Shown: positions 35,090 through 43,116 of the stretch, piece after piece
Numbering within the stretch: position 1 is the stretch's first letter
Layout: every line of letters begins with the position of its first letter
Source: Mycolicibacterium mucogenicum DSM 44124
GTDB lineage: Bacteria; Actinomycetota; Actinomycetes; Mycobacteriales; Mycobacteriaceae
Direction of reading: 5' to 3'
DNA: 64,000 bases
NCBI RefSeq assembly: GCF_005670685.2
Contig: NZ_CP062008.1
Coordinates: forward strand, 744,001-808,000
Position numbers and translations under genes: made by a program
The notes under the pieces: generated by a model
Seen by the model: the letters and a program-made list of their open reading frames with translations, nothing else
What the model was told of the DNA's origin: nothing
The model's database searches: none

Positions 35090-35542
35090 CTATTCGCTCG
35101 TTGAACGAAAAGCGGATCCTTTCGCTGAGCGAGCCGCAACCTTCTCGACGATACGGTCGATGACGCGTTTTGGATCCTTCCACTTCATCGCCAAACGGTC
35201 ATGGTCCATGCCGTGCTCGGCAATGAGGTCACGCAACTCTTCAAGGTCGAGTTTGAAAAGGCGGCGTCTCAAGCCCTCCTCGCCGATGTCGTTGTAGACA
35301 GCGAACGGGTCGATCACCCCAGGCCTTCTTCGGGCAGATCGCTTGGCCGGTGGTGGCCCTGAACTGCGAGGATAAAGCGGGGCAGTCAGCGCATTCGCGA
35401 ACCGCGGTGATCGTGTTGCCTCGTCTGCAATAGCTTTGATGATCGTTGACAGCATCTCCGCCAGCTCGGGACGGGAAGCGGTTAGCTTTAGCAAGGACTC
35501 CGCGGCCGCCCCTACCGGATCTTCTGAGGCGGCGTCGGTCAT
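35090..35542 (-). CDS. 150-aa partner protein of the ParA-like gene, unknown function
   Basis: A 150-residue charged protein without a recognised domain. The N-terminal half is Ala/Ser-rich and helical (PVGAAAESLLKLTASRPELAEMLSTI), a basic Pro-rich linker lies at about 75-90, and the C-terminal half (RRRLFKLDLEELRDLIAEHGMD...VIDRIVEKVAARSAKG) could be a small helical DNA- or protein-binding module. The ATG overlaps the stop of the ParA-like gene (ATGA), so the two proteins are made together, the arrangement of a ParA with a ParB-like or adaptor partner. Assignment as a centromere-binding protein would be a guess. Confidence 0.7.
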   Translation of the reverse strand: MTDAASEDPVGAAAESLLKLTASRPELAEMLSTIIKAIADEATRSPRFANALTAPLYPRSSGPPPAKRSARRRPGVIDPFAVYNDIGEEGLRRRLFKLDLEELRDLIAEHGMDHDRLAMKWKDPKRVIDRIVEKVAARSAKGSAFRSTSE

Positions 35543-36582
35543 GCGATCTCCTCGACGGCAGCGATGAACTCTTTGGCCAACGCGCGGAAGACCTCGTACC
35601 CGCCTTGGTAGGCGTACTTTTGGCGAAGGGTCGAGGTTGGGGAGTACTCTGCTGAGGCTGCGATGGCATTTCCTTCCGGAACCCAAGTGTTAAATACAAC
35701 TGGAAGGTTCTCGTCGTCTTCAAGGCGCTTCGCTGTCGTGTTGTGGACGGTCGAGGCGGCCCGGTATTTGGTGATGACGATGCCTAGCTCGTGGATCGTC
35801 TCCCCGAGGTTGTCCGCGAAAGCTTTTACTCGGGATTGAATCTGGGGAATGCCGTACGTACTAAGTACATCCGGGATCGTTGGAATGATGTATCCGTCGC
35901 TAATCCGCAACCCATTGAGAGTCACGATGCCAAGATTAGGCGGACAATCCACGAGCACGTAGTCGTAGTCGTCCAGAATTGGTTTGACTGCTCGCCGCAA
36001 CAGGTCTGTCGGGTTGTTGGAGTAAAATCGTCCGGACGACATTGACGCCAGACGATCCTGTACGTCTATCAAGTCAAGCGATGACGGAAGCAGGTCTACT
36101 GAACGCACCTCGGATACCGGACTCACCCGTCGCTGCAATGTTGCTTCGAGGTTGAACTGCGGGGGCTCCCCGTCGTTCCGGAGGGCATCGGTAAAGAGCG
36201 AAACCAAAGTGTTGCGTGCATCATTGAGTATCCGCCAGCGGTCTTCGCCGATCAGAACGGTTGTGGCGTTGGTTTGAGGGTCAAGGTCAATAATGAGGAC
36301 CTTCTTGCCGAATTCGGCAGAAAGAAACTCAGCAAGACCGACGGTGGTTGTCGTCTTGCCTACGCCCCCCTTGAGATTAATGGTCGCGATTACGTGGGCC
36401 ATGTGTGTCCCTCTTCTCCGTAGGTATTTGTCGATGTCATTGCGGTTAAAGACTGGGCCACTTCGCAAGTCTGCTATTGGTGTCGGAAAGCGAGCATCGC
36501 GCGCACGCCAATTCGAGACCACGGTGCGACTGACGTTGGCTAGCTCTGCCACTTCGGCAAGTCCGACAAGCTTCTCCGTCAA
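35539..36582 (-). CDS. ParA-family ATPase with N-terminal helix-turn-helix
   Basis: A protein of about 347 residues. Residues 1-60 form an AlpA/MerR-like DNA-binding helix-turn-helix (VGLAEVAELANVSRTVVSNWRAR...FNRNDIDKYL). A ParA/Soj ATPase follows with the deviant Walker A KGGVGKTTTT near residue 70, the A' motif LIIDLDPQTN and Walker B YVLVDCPPNLG. Plasmid partition ParA proteins with a DNA-binding N-terminus also repress their own operon. TTG 36582 is preferred over GTG 36588 because the near-perfect AGGAGGTGA directly precedes it; GTG 36588 would overlap that SD. It is divergent from the SMC/nuclease operon. It could serve island maintenance or form part of the adjacent system. Confidence 0.85.
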   Translation of the reverse strand: MTEKLVGLAEVAELANVSRTVVSNWRARDARFPTPIADLRSGPVFNRNDIDKYLRRRGTHMAHVIATINLKGGVGKTTTTVGLAEFLSAEFGKKVLIIDLDPQTNATTVLIGEDRWRILNDARNTLVSLFTDALRNDGEPPQFNLEATLQRRVSPVSEVRSVDLLPSSLDLIDVQDRLASMSSGRFYSNNPTDLLRRAVKPILDDYDYVLVDCPPNLGIVTLNGLRISDGYIIPTIPDVLSTYGIPQIQSRVKAFADNLGETIHELGIVITKYRAASTVHNTTAKRLEDDENLPVVFNTWVPEGNAIAASAEYSPTSTLRQKYAYQGGYEVFRALAKEFIAAVEEIA

Positions 36583-36596
36583 GGTCACCTCCTCGT

Positions 36597-36642
36597 GTGG
36601 ATGACGTTCACACCACTAGTCGAAAGTGTGAACGTCATCCAC
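36597..36642. promoter_or_regulatory. Large inverted repeat upstream of the ParA-like gene
   Basis: GTGGATGACGTTCACAC (36597-36613) and its exact complement GTGTGAACGTCATCCAC (36626-36642) flank a 12-bp spacer. It begins about 15 bp upstream of the ParA-like start. It is a likely operator for the HTH domain of the ParA-like protein, or a parS-like centromere. About 270 bp of otherwise featureless sequence then leads to the divergent operon at 36910. Confidence 0.8.
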
Positions 36643-36909
36643 TCAGGTGTCAAGGTCGCTGTGCTATCGGCAGGGGTCGGCGGTTAGACCCTGATGTGAA
36701 GGGTGCTGCGCAGCAACGTCCGTCTGTCCGGTCCAGGTCTGTCCATCCCTGTTGAGAACTCCTTGAGGCAGTGCCCCGGAGGGGACGGCTTTTCTGTCGA
36801 GCAGGCTGATCGTTGGGGGTGTGTCGGTGCTCACCACGTGCTATGAGAGACGTAGATTCGCCAGGAAGGGCTTCATTGGAAGCGAATTACTCACGACCTT
36901 GGGGGGCGA

Positions 36910-37647
36910 GTGCCGGCTGTCGCACCGCGTGCTCGCGGGGGCTCAACTAGCCAGGCTGCCGCGCGGATCTTGCTGATCCTAGACAAGCTCGGCGAAGTGC
37001 CGACACCGGCGGAGATTGCGGTCTTCCCGTCGGCGGTGAAGGTTGTGCGGGCAACGTCGCGCCTGGCTAAACTCGACTTCTGGCTTCGGAACCCCGACTA
37101 CTTGGCCAATGAATTGTTGAACGATCTCGAGGCCGGGGCGATAGATGCTCCGATTTGTTTGGGGCATGTCGAACGAATGCTCAAGGACGAGGCCCCAACG
37201 CTGCATCTTTACCCTATGCAGAGATACATGTACGGAGCCTGGGAACTGCCGGACAACGCGATTGCGTTGCTGAAGTCGCACGACCTTGTCAATCAGCGCC
37301 GCGTTGGCGAGGCAACTGCAGACAACTCTGTACGAGCGCGGCGAGATTACTTCTTGATGGAAGCTGGTGAGCGGGTTCTCGCAAACATGCGTGCCGAGGT
37401 TGACCAATTGAGTTGGTATGACTTGCAGGCAGACGCCATTGATCTCCTGAATATCGGTCCGAGTGGTGCGGCTGCGCGGGCTCGCCAATATGAGCAGCCC
37501 GAATATGCAGCGACCCCGATCGGGCAAATAATCCCGACAATCCTGGGCCAGACGAGGGAGCGTCTGCGACGGGCAGCTGCGGCGCACGGATACAACCTCG
37601 ACGAGCCCGCTTCCGAGGCGTTGAGCCAGATCGGCGAGGGCAAATGA
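36910..37647 (+). CDS. 245-aa helical protein, candidate middle component of an SMC-like system
   Basis: A 245-residue mostly helical protein without a sure database assignment. The N-terminal third (ILLILDKLGEVPTPAEIAVFPSAVKVVRATSRLAKLDFWLRNPDYLANELL) resembles, from memory, the LxKLDFxLRxPxYL region of middle components of ABC-three-component systems. A C-terminal helix with RERLRRAAAAHGYNLDE is charged. GTG 36910 follows a GGGGGGCGA stretch. The stop overlaps the ATPase start (ATGA), so this is the first gene of a three-gene operon. A MukE/JetB-like or adaptor role between ATPase and effector is inference. Confidence 0.7.
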   Translation: MPAVAPRARGGSTSQAAARILLILDKLGEVPTPAEIAVFPSAVKVVRATSRLAKLDFWLRNPDYLANELLNDLEAGAIDAPICLGHVERMLKDEAPTLHLYPMQRYMYGAWELPDNAIALLKSHDLVNQRRVGEATADNSVRARRDYFLMEAGERVLANMRAEVDQLSWYDLQADAIDLLNIGPSGAAARARQYEQPEYAATPIGQIIPTILGQTRERLRRAAAAHGYNLDEPASEALSQIGEGK

Positions 37648-39947
37648 CAGGCGGCGAACACTCACTCGCAGCGATGTCGGAAACGGAGTGGGCGCAGGCC
37701 GTTGCCGCACAGCTAGGGATCGAAGCCTCGGAAGACATCGCTCACGTTGAGAGCGTTCTTTTGGAGCATGGCATCCGACCAGGGCGCCCGCGGGCGCCCC
37801 ACCGCCTAAGAGTGCTGGCAGCTTACTTCGCGGGTATAAAACATGTGAGCGCAAGTTCGGCGAGTACCGAACATGGCGAAGATGATGTTTCGACAGTAGA
37901 TGTCCCGTTCGCTTTTGCTCACGAGTTCGATGACGGTTTCACTGCGTTCGCGACGAATCGAATAAACGACGCAGGTAAGTCCACGATCCTTGGCGTCATC
38001 CTGTGGGCACTCCATGGGAAAGCGCCCGTTCCGACTCTTCAAGCCGACGTTCGGTCGAGGTGGATGCGCGAAGCAGCCGTCTTGTTCGATGTTGACGGTG
38101 TAAGGCACCTCACTACCTGGCGGATTGAAGCAGGGACCCCTAGTGGGGGGATCTACGTGCTCAGCCCAGGAGCGGAGTTCAAGGTAGGGGTGCTTCGTAC
38201 GAAGGGGCTCGAAGCGGCCGCAATTGAGCTCGACACCTTGGTGGTGGCTGGCACAGATGCAGACCTAGTTGACGGAGACGCCGTTGTCACTGAGTTTGAT
38301 ATCGCCGACAGTGCTTCGCAGGTGAAATGGCCGGCGAACGAGCAAGTTGAGACATACCTTGAATTAGGTACGGCCGCTTCAATTGCTCTTTTCAACACTG
38401 AAGATGAGTTCGAGGCGGCCGTCAGCGGCGTGATGCTGGACCGTCTCGATCTAGAACCAGTCCTGGTATATACCAAGAACCCAGGTGCGCTTGATGAGAG
38501 TGATGGGAAGGTCACCCAACACGGGTGGGGAGCGCTGTCGCAGGCGCTCTCCATAATTGACCCAACAACGTCGGCCGTATTGGGCGAGCATTCAATTCTC
38601 ATCCAGCATCTGATGGCAGTCTTTCTTGGGTCGGGGTGGTCGCAGCCAGCTGGAACAGCGCACCGCCTCCTGAGAAAGACCAACGGTGAGATTGCTGCGC
38701 GTCGTAGGCGCCGAGCCATCGATCGGGATGCGAACGAGCGCGAGATCGACACAATGAAGGATCAGCTCGCCGAGCTGAACCTGAAGCTAAGTGCGTTTGG
38801 CGATGTCCCGGCATTCGATGCTGTCATGGTGGCTGCGGCTCAGGCGAACGCGGATGCCGTTGCTGCTGCCCAAGCGCATCGGCGAATGTTGAAACTCGCA
38901 GCAACGTGGGGTGATGCCGAGCGAGCGAGGGAAGAAGCGGTCCGGGACCTTCACGCTCTTACCGAGGCGGTTGCGACTAGGCGATTCTTCCACTCCCTCA
39001 GGCCCTCTTGCTGCCCCCGCTGCGATGCCGATATCGACGTCGGCAAGTGGGCGCGGGAGAAAGAGGGTCACTGCTCTCTGTGTGATAGCGAGTTCATAGG
39101 CGCGGCGCCTGAGGAATCGACCGCTGTCGAAGGTCAAGCGAGTGCGCATGTAGCGTCTGGTGATACAGGTGATTTGGGCGATGAGGAAGATCAACTCGCC
39201 GCCATGCGGAGGCAGGTAGACGAACTTGCCAGTCTTGCAGTCGAGCTCGATGCTCAGCATGATGCAGCCAGATCCGAGCGCGAGCGGCTCGACGAGATTG
39301 CGGAACGCAGTGCATCGTTGCTGGCGAGTCTGGACCGGGCAGTTTCGGAAGAGCGTTACAACGTTGAGCGTCAGATCTCTCGGCTTGAGGGTCGAATTGC
39401 CGAACGGGAGGCTCTCGCGGAAGCAGCGGAGGACGGGGGCGACGACTCCGATCACCTAGAGTTCGCTCAGAAAGTTTTCCAAGCCGCTAGAACACTCGCC
39501 GTCACGCAGAGGGATGAAGAGCAGAAAGAAACACTGCTCTTGGTGTCTGATGTTTTGACCAGACTGGGGTCTGAGTTCGGGATTCGGAACTTGGAGAAGG
39601 CCACCTTGCGTGCGAATGGACACCTGCCCGTAGTAAAGGGAGGGGAGACAGAGAACTTCAGCGGCCTCAATGCAGGGGAGCGTCTCCGTCTGAAGATTGC
39701 GCTGATTGTGGGATTGTTGAGCGCTGGTTCTCAGACGGGCCGTGGCCGGCATCCTGGGCTGCTAGTAGTCGATGACCTGACTACGCATGAAATCAATCCT
39801 GGTGATGTCGCCAAGATCGCCAATAGTCTGTACGCGATCGACGGCCTCCAGTTCCTTACAGCATCGACATTGGGTCCTGAACTCATTGAGGTTGTTGGTC
39901 AGGAACGAGTGGTCATGCCGGCTGAAGGCGACGCAGTTCTCTTCTGA
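37644..39947 (+). CDS. SMC/Rad50-like ATPase with a CxxC zinc-hook-like insertion
   Basis: A 767-residue protein with an N-terminal half-ATPase (DGFTAFATNRINDAGKSTILG; GKST at 111-114), long coiled-coil-like segments (about 350-440 and 520-640) around a CPRC...CSLC pair (457-460 and 477-480) that could chelate zinc as in a Rad50 hook, and a C-terminal half with the signature FSGLNAGERLRLKIA and Walker B LLVVDD (Asp710, Asp711). The P-loop lacks the usual first Gly (Asn instead). It would dimerise and bind DNA ends or other substrates under ATP control. It is shorter than MukB/JetC. Start overlaps the preceding stop; GC content is below that of the flanks. Confidence 0.85.
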   Translation: MTGGEHSLAAMSETEWAQAVAAQLGIEASEDIAHVESVLLEHGIRPGRPRAPHRLRVLAAYFAGIKHVSASSASTEHGEDDVSTVDVPFAFAHEFDDGFTAFATNRINDAGKSTILGVILWALHGKAPVPTLQADVRSRWMREAAVLFDVDGVRHLTTWRIEAGTPSGGIYVLSPGAEFKVGVLRTKGLEAAAIELDTLVVAGTDADLVDGDAVVTEFDIADSASQVKWPANEQVETYLELGTAASIALFNTEDEFEAAVSGVMLDRLDLEPVLVYTKNPGALDESDGKVTQHGWGALSQALSIIDPTTSAVLGEHSILIQHLMAVFLGSGWSQPAGTAHRLLRKTNGEIAARRRRRAIDRDANEREIDTMKDQLAELNLKLSAFGDVPAFDAVMVAAAQANADAVAAAQAHRRMLKLAATWGDAERAREEAVRDLHALTEAVATRRFFHSLRPSCCPRCDADIDVGKWAREKEGHCSLCDSEFIGAAPEESTAVEGQASAHVASGDTGDLGDEEDQLAAMRRQVDELASLAVELDAQHDAARSERERLDEIAERSASLLASLDRAVSEERYNVERQISRLEGRIAEREALAEAAEDGGDDSDHLEFAQKVFQAARTLAVTQRDEEQKETLLLVSDVLTRLGSEFGIRNLEKATLRANGHLPVVKGGETENFSGLNAGERLRLKIALIVGLLSAGSQTGRGRHPGLLVVDDLTTHEINPGDVAKIANSLYAIDGLQFLTASTLGPELIEVVGQERVVMPAEGDAVLF

Positions 39948-40007
39948 AGGGTGGGGTTGTCGTGGCAGAACTGCCCGCAGCGAGAGCTATCGCAGGGGAT
40001 TGCCGGC

Positions 40008-42032
40008 GTGAATGAGCATCCGCGCAACGGCGAGTCCTTGGGGATACTAGGTTACGGAGAGGCCCCGTTGCCGTCGCTTAGCGCCATCGGTGGTGAATCA
40101 GCAGTCCTATCCTCGGTTGACAAACCGGGTCTGGTCGACATCTTCACCGCCGCAGCTGTGTCTTGTGCGTCTTGGGCTGAAGTGACTGATCGCGTCGGTA
40201 TGAAGACTTGGCTGTGCTCAGCTTTGACGAAGCTGGATGCCGAAGAACTACTGGATCTCAACGATATTGCGTTAGCCTCGCGCGAGGCGCTGCCGGAAGT
40301 AGCAGCGGAACTCGCAAGTGCTTGGAAGATAATCAGTTCGGATTCCTCGCTACGCGGAAGCGTAGCGATAGAGGGTTGGACACGATTGGCAGTCGGCGGG
40401 TGGACCGCCGCCATACCGCTGCGCGGTGCTCTTTACGAACGAGCGCAAAATGCGGCGGCAGGGAACGCTGACGCGGATATATTCCTGGTACGTTCGCTCG
40501 GCGCCGCTTTGGACCAATGGAGCGATGACGAGTTAGAACAAGCTCTCGAACTTCTTGCGTCGTTCGAACATCTGCAATGCGATGTGGCATTCGAACTTGG
40601 AATGGTCTCGCTCCGAAAGGCTGTCTGCGCCTGCGATATAGCAGAAGCAGTTGCTATGTTGGCCGCGGCGCGGCGCCGGTTCGAGAGCGCGTGCCTTGAA
40701 GGGGATCGGCCTGACGCGGTTGCATTCGCGGCATCTTGCGGCGAAGTGGCTCGGTTCTTGGGCGGCGAACCAGTACGGGAGGAGGCCGTTTCGGTCATCG
40801 AGTCTTCTTCGCGTGAGTGGTTTCTCGGATATCTGGGTGAGGTTCCGCATTGGCGTCAGCCCAGGGCAGAAACGGCCGGGGCGTGGACGCTGCTTGTGCG
40901 AGATCTCTTCAAGCTGCGGGATATCGATTCACCGGCTTGGTACGAGCCCGCGAGATTGCTTGCCGACGTTGGACGAGTCTTATGCGCGCATAACAGTAGC
41001 GCTCTGCTCGCCAACCCTGGTGAGATCGCAGGTGCGCCGAGTGAATCGCAAGTAGGTACCCCTCTTCCTGTAGCGCTCGGTCCGCGGCTAGAGAGGGCGC
41101 TCGGCGCTGACGAATCGAGAATTTACTTAGTCGAACGTTGGTTGTCTGGGGTTGCCAAGCGGATCGGCGACGATGACACGTTGGACGGGGACGACGTGGC
41201 TGCGGCGGCAGCAGCGGTGGAAGCAGCGCTCTCGCGTATCAGAGGCGACGCATCCCAGGTAAAACCCAGCGCCTCGCGTGAGAGCGGCGGAAGTGATCCC
41301 AACCTCCGCGAGGCGCTCAGATCGGTAGTTGATCACGCCGAGTACGACCACATCGTGCGAATTGCTAAACAGTCAAACTACATATCGCTGCGGGATATCC
41401 GGGGGCTAGGGCCCGGTGCAGGCCGCTATACGCCGTTGGACGAGGAGTTGCTTTTGGAGAGTCAGCTCCGGAAGTACAGAGAACTCATGCCTGTTGAGTT
41501 TGCTCGTTGGCAGCAGCATCTGTGTCTCCTGCTGACTCTGCTAATACGAATTGTGAAAGACACTCTGAACCGCGAACAGGGAGGCACGCGGAGATATCCG
41601 TGGCACCGTGTGGGAGAAGGCAAGAAGGCTCACGAGAGCGTGTTAGCTGATCACCTTGCAGCGATAATCGGCGCGAGTACGGGCTTTCCAACCGATGTAG
41701 AGGTGTCTAACCGAGCGGGAGGTCGCGCAGATGTCGTAATTACGTTCGATGATGCCGAACGCTTCGTGATCGAGGTGAAGCGAATCCTCGATCCGGCCAC
41801 CGATCACGAGCTATCCGATGCGTTCGGCGACCAAGCTGGGCAGTACACGCTGACGGGGCCTCCATTCGCCTTCCTCGGCGTACTCGACTTGAACCATTGG
41901 GATAGCCGACTGCCTGCATCAGGATCCTTCTGGATACATCCTTGGCGGGTGCCGACGACTGGTGAAGTTCGCGTACTTACCGGGTTCCGGGTCCTAGGCG
42001 ACGTCGCAACGCCGTCCGACCTCTCGCGCTAG
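40008..42032 (+). CDS. Large protein with C-terminal PD-(D/E)XK nuclease domain
   Basis: A protein of about 674 residues. The first roughly 500 residues are mainly helical, possibly with repeats, and have no recognised domain. The C-terminal part has a restriction-endonuclease-like core: GGRADVVITFDDAERFVIEVKR, with the metal-site residues Asp575, Glu589 and Lys591 in D-x13-ExK order, followed by DQAGQYTL, a Q/Y helix common in this superfamily. It is likely the DNA-cleaving effector of the operon. GTG 40008 has AGGGGA 8 nt upstream; GTG 39951, 3 bp after the ATPase stop, is the alternative. No similarity to known restriction enzymes is recognised. Confidence 0.8.
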   Translation: MNEHPRNGESLGILGYGEAPLPSLSAIGGESAVLSSVDKPGLVDIFTAAAVSCASWAEVTDRVGMKTWLCSALTKLDAEELLDLNDIALASREALPEVAAELASAWKIISSDSSLRGSVAIEGWTRLAVGGWTAAIPLRGALYERAQNAAAGNADADIFLVRSLGAALDQWSDDELEQALELLASFEHLQCDVAFELGMVSLRKAVCACDIAEAVAMLAAARRRFESACLEGDRPDAVAFAASCGEVARFLGGEPVREEAVSVIESSSREWFLGYLGEVPHWRQPRAETAGAWTLLVRDLFKLRDIDSPAWYEPARLLADVGRVLCAHNSSALLANPGEIAGAPSESQVGTPLPVALGPRLERALGADESRIYLVERWLSGVAKRIGDDDTLDGDDVAAAAAAVEAALSRIRGDASQVKPSASRESGGSDPNLREALRSVVDHAEYDHIVRIAKQSNYISLRDIRGLGPGAGRYTPLDEELLLESQLRKYRELMPVEFARWQQHLCLLLTLLIRIVKDTLNREQGGTRRYPWHRVGEGKKAHESVLADHLAAIIGASTGFPTDVEVSNRAGGRADVVITFDDAERFVIEVKRILDPATDHELSDAFGDQAGQYTLTGPPFAFLGVLDLNHWDSRLPASGSFWIHPWRVPTTGEVRVLTGFRVLGDVATPSDLSR

Positions 42033-42086
42033 ATCTTTTCGCGCACGGCGATCCGGCTGCGGGTTTGCCCCGGAAATTTCTGACAT

Positions 42087-42657
42087 CTACATCTTCGCGA
42101 CGGTGAAGCTGCCGTTCCGGGCTGCGGTCTTGATCGATTGCTCGCCACCATAGAACCGCAGCAGGTCCCCGGCGGCATGCACTTCGCAGCGTTCCCTTGC
42201 GAAGTGCCTGACGATACTGACCTACTGCCACGACACGCAGACCACCCCGTTCTTGGTGGCCCGGCCCCGAGCCTCAATCTGGTCCCTAGCGCTGGTGCTC
42301 GCGCGCAGCCGTGGAGGTCGACGGCGCCGCCGCCGGCGCTGATGCGGTGAACCGCTGAGCCGGGTGTACGTCGTCAGGTACTGGTGCAGCCGGGCGGTGT
42401 TGTACTCGCGCACCCATCACAGACGATATCCATCTGCCACAACTCCATCGGTGCCCTCCGTGATGCGGACACGACACCGGCCGATGCGACCGATCAACCA
42501 ACCCGTCCAAACCCTCGGCCTCATACCGGGCCAACCAGGCATGCACCGTCTGACGCGACACCCCAGCCTTCTCGGCCGCCTGCGTCACCGACAACCCATC
42601 ACTGATCACTGCCAGCACCGTTTGATACCGCTGCTCAGCCACGCTCAACTCCCTCAT
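42087..42657 (-). pseudogene. IS481-type transposase relic, internally deleted and frameshifted
   Basis: From ATG 42657 the frame reads SVAEQRYQTVLAVISDGLSVTQAAEKAGVSRQTVHAWLARYEAEGLDGL, the N-terminus of an IS481 transposase, up to a SCPH motif. It then jumps, with frame changes, to WVREYNTARLHQ, the C-terminal end of the DDE domain, and finally to KNGVVCVSWQ and EVHAAGDLLRFYGGEQSIKTAARNGSFTVAKM, the C-terminal IS481 tail. The catalytic core between is missing, so it cannot be active. It lies just inside the right end of the island. Confidence 0.8.
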
Positions 42658-42665
42658 TCAGGGAG

Positions 42666-42752
42666 TGTCAAGGATCAACCGAAGCAGGAGTAAAGCATCA
42701 GCCGACACACTGTCAGGCATCACCCGACAGAGAAATGTCAGCCATCAACCGA
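42666..42752. repeat. Direct repeats TGTCA-NN-ATCA-NCCGA at the end of the IS relic
   Basis: Copies at 42666-42682, 42711-42727 and 42736-42752, plus a partial GCATCAGCCGA at about 42695. They lie between the transposase relic and the tRNA gene and are likely remnants of IS481-family ends (transposase-binding repeats). Confidence 0.6.
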
Positions 42753-42767
42753 CGTAATACACATCAC

Positions 42768-42783
42768 AAAGTGCCCCCGGCAG
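42768..42783. repeat. Right direct repeat of the island (att-like, tRNA 3' end)
   Basis: AAAGTGCCCCCGGCAG, overlapping the 3' acceptor and part of the T-arm of tRNA-Arg, identical to 34679-34694. The tRNA gene remains intact at this end. Confidence 0.75.
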
Positions 42784-42844
42784 GATTCGAACCTGCGACA
42801 CCGGCTTTAGGAGAGCCGTGCTCTATCCCCTGAGCTACGGGGGC
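42772..42844 (-). tRNA. tRNA-Arg (anticodon CCU)
   Basis: A 73-nt cloverleaf on the minus strand: acceptor GCCCCCG pairs with CGGGGGC, discriminator A. D-arm AGCTCAGGGGATAGAGC, anticodon stem-loop with CCT between CT and AA (reads AGG codons), and T-arm GCAGGTTCGAATCCTGC are all canonical. No CCA is encoded. Its 3' end serves as the apparent integration site of the island to the left. Confidence 0.95.
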
Positions 42845-43116
42845 CAGGGACCTATCGAGATAGGTGTCAAAAACCCATAGGGACGCCTCATGGTAGTAGG
42901 AAGGCGGCCGCCAGCGGTATCTGGCCCCCGGCGGGTCGGTGCTCGTGATGGTGGTGGTGCCGGTGTGCCCACGGGGTTCGTGCGACGTGCCAGCGTGCCA
43001 ACCCGCCCGCTTCGGGTTTTCGCCTTCCTGATCATCACTCGCCGGCGTGACAGTCGGGACCGCTGAATTGCCTTACCGCACAATCGAGTTGATGGTGCTG
43101 TTATCGGCTGCGGCGA

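Larger units (their letters stand above)
34679..42783. mobile_element. Putative integrated genomic island of about 8.1 kb at tRNA-Arg
   Basis: The identical 16-mer AAAGTGCCCCCGGCAG occurs at 34679-34694 and 42768-42783; the second copy overlaps the 3' end of a tRNA-Arg gene, the classic target of tyrosine integrases. Between them the sequence is visibly less GC-rich than its flanks and carries IS481-type remnants near both ends, a ParA-like operon and a three-gene SMC-ATPase/nuclease operon. No integrase is present, so the element may be immobilised or mobilised in trans. Confidence 0.75.

Noticed and set aside
35040..35297. 85-codon plus-strand frame overlapping the 150-aa ParA partner gene
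   Set aside because: No RBS and antisense to a gene translationally coupled to the ParA-like gene.
35539..36582. ParA-like gene as evidence that the window includes a chromosomal or plasmid replication origin
   Set aside because: No replication initiator, DnaA boxes or iterons are visible, and the gene sits between att-like repeats on an island.
36910..42032. Assignment of the SMC operon to Wadjet (JetABCD)
   Set aside because: The ATPase is much shorter than JetC, there is no JetD/Topo VI-like gene, and the third protein ends in a PD-(D/E)XK domain.
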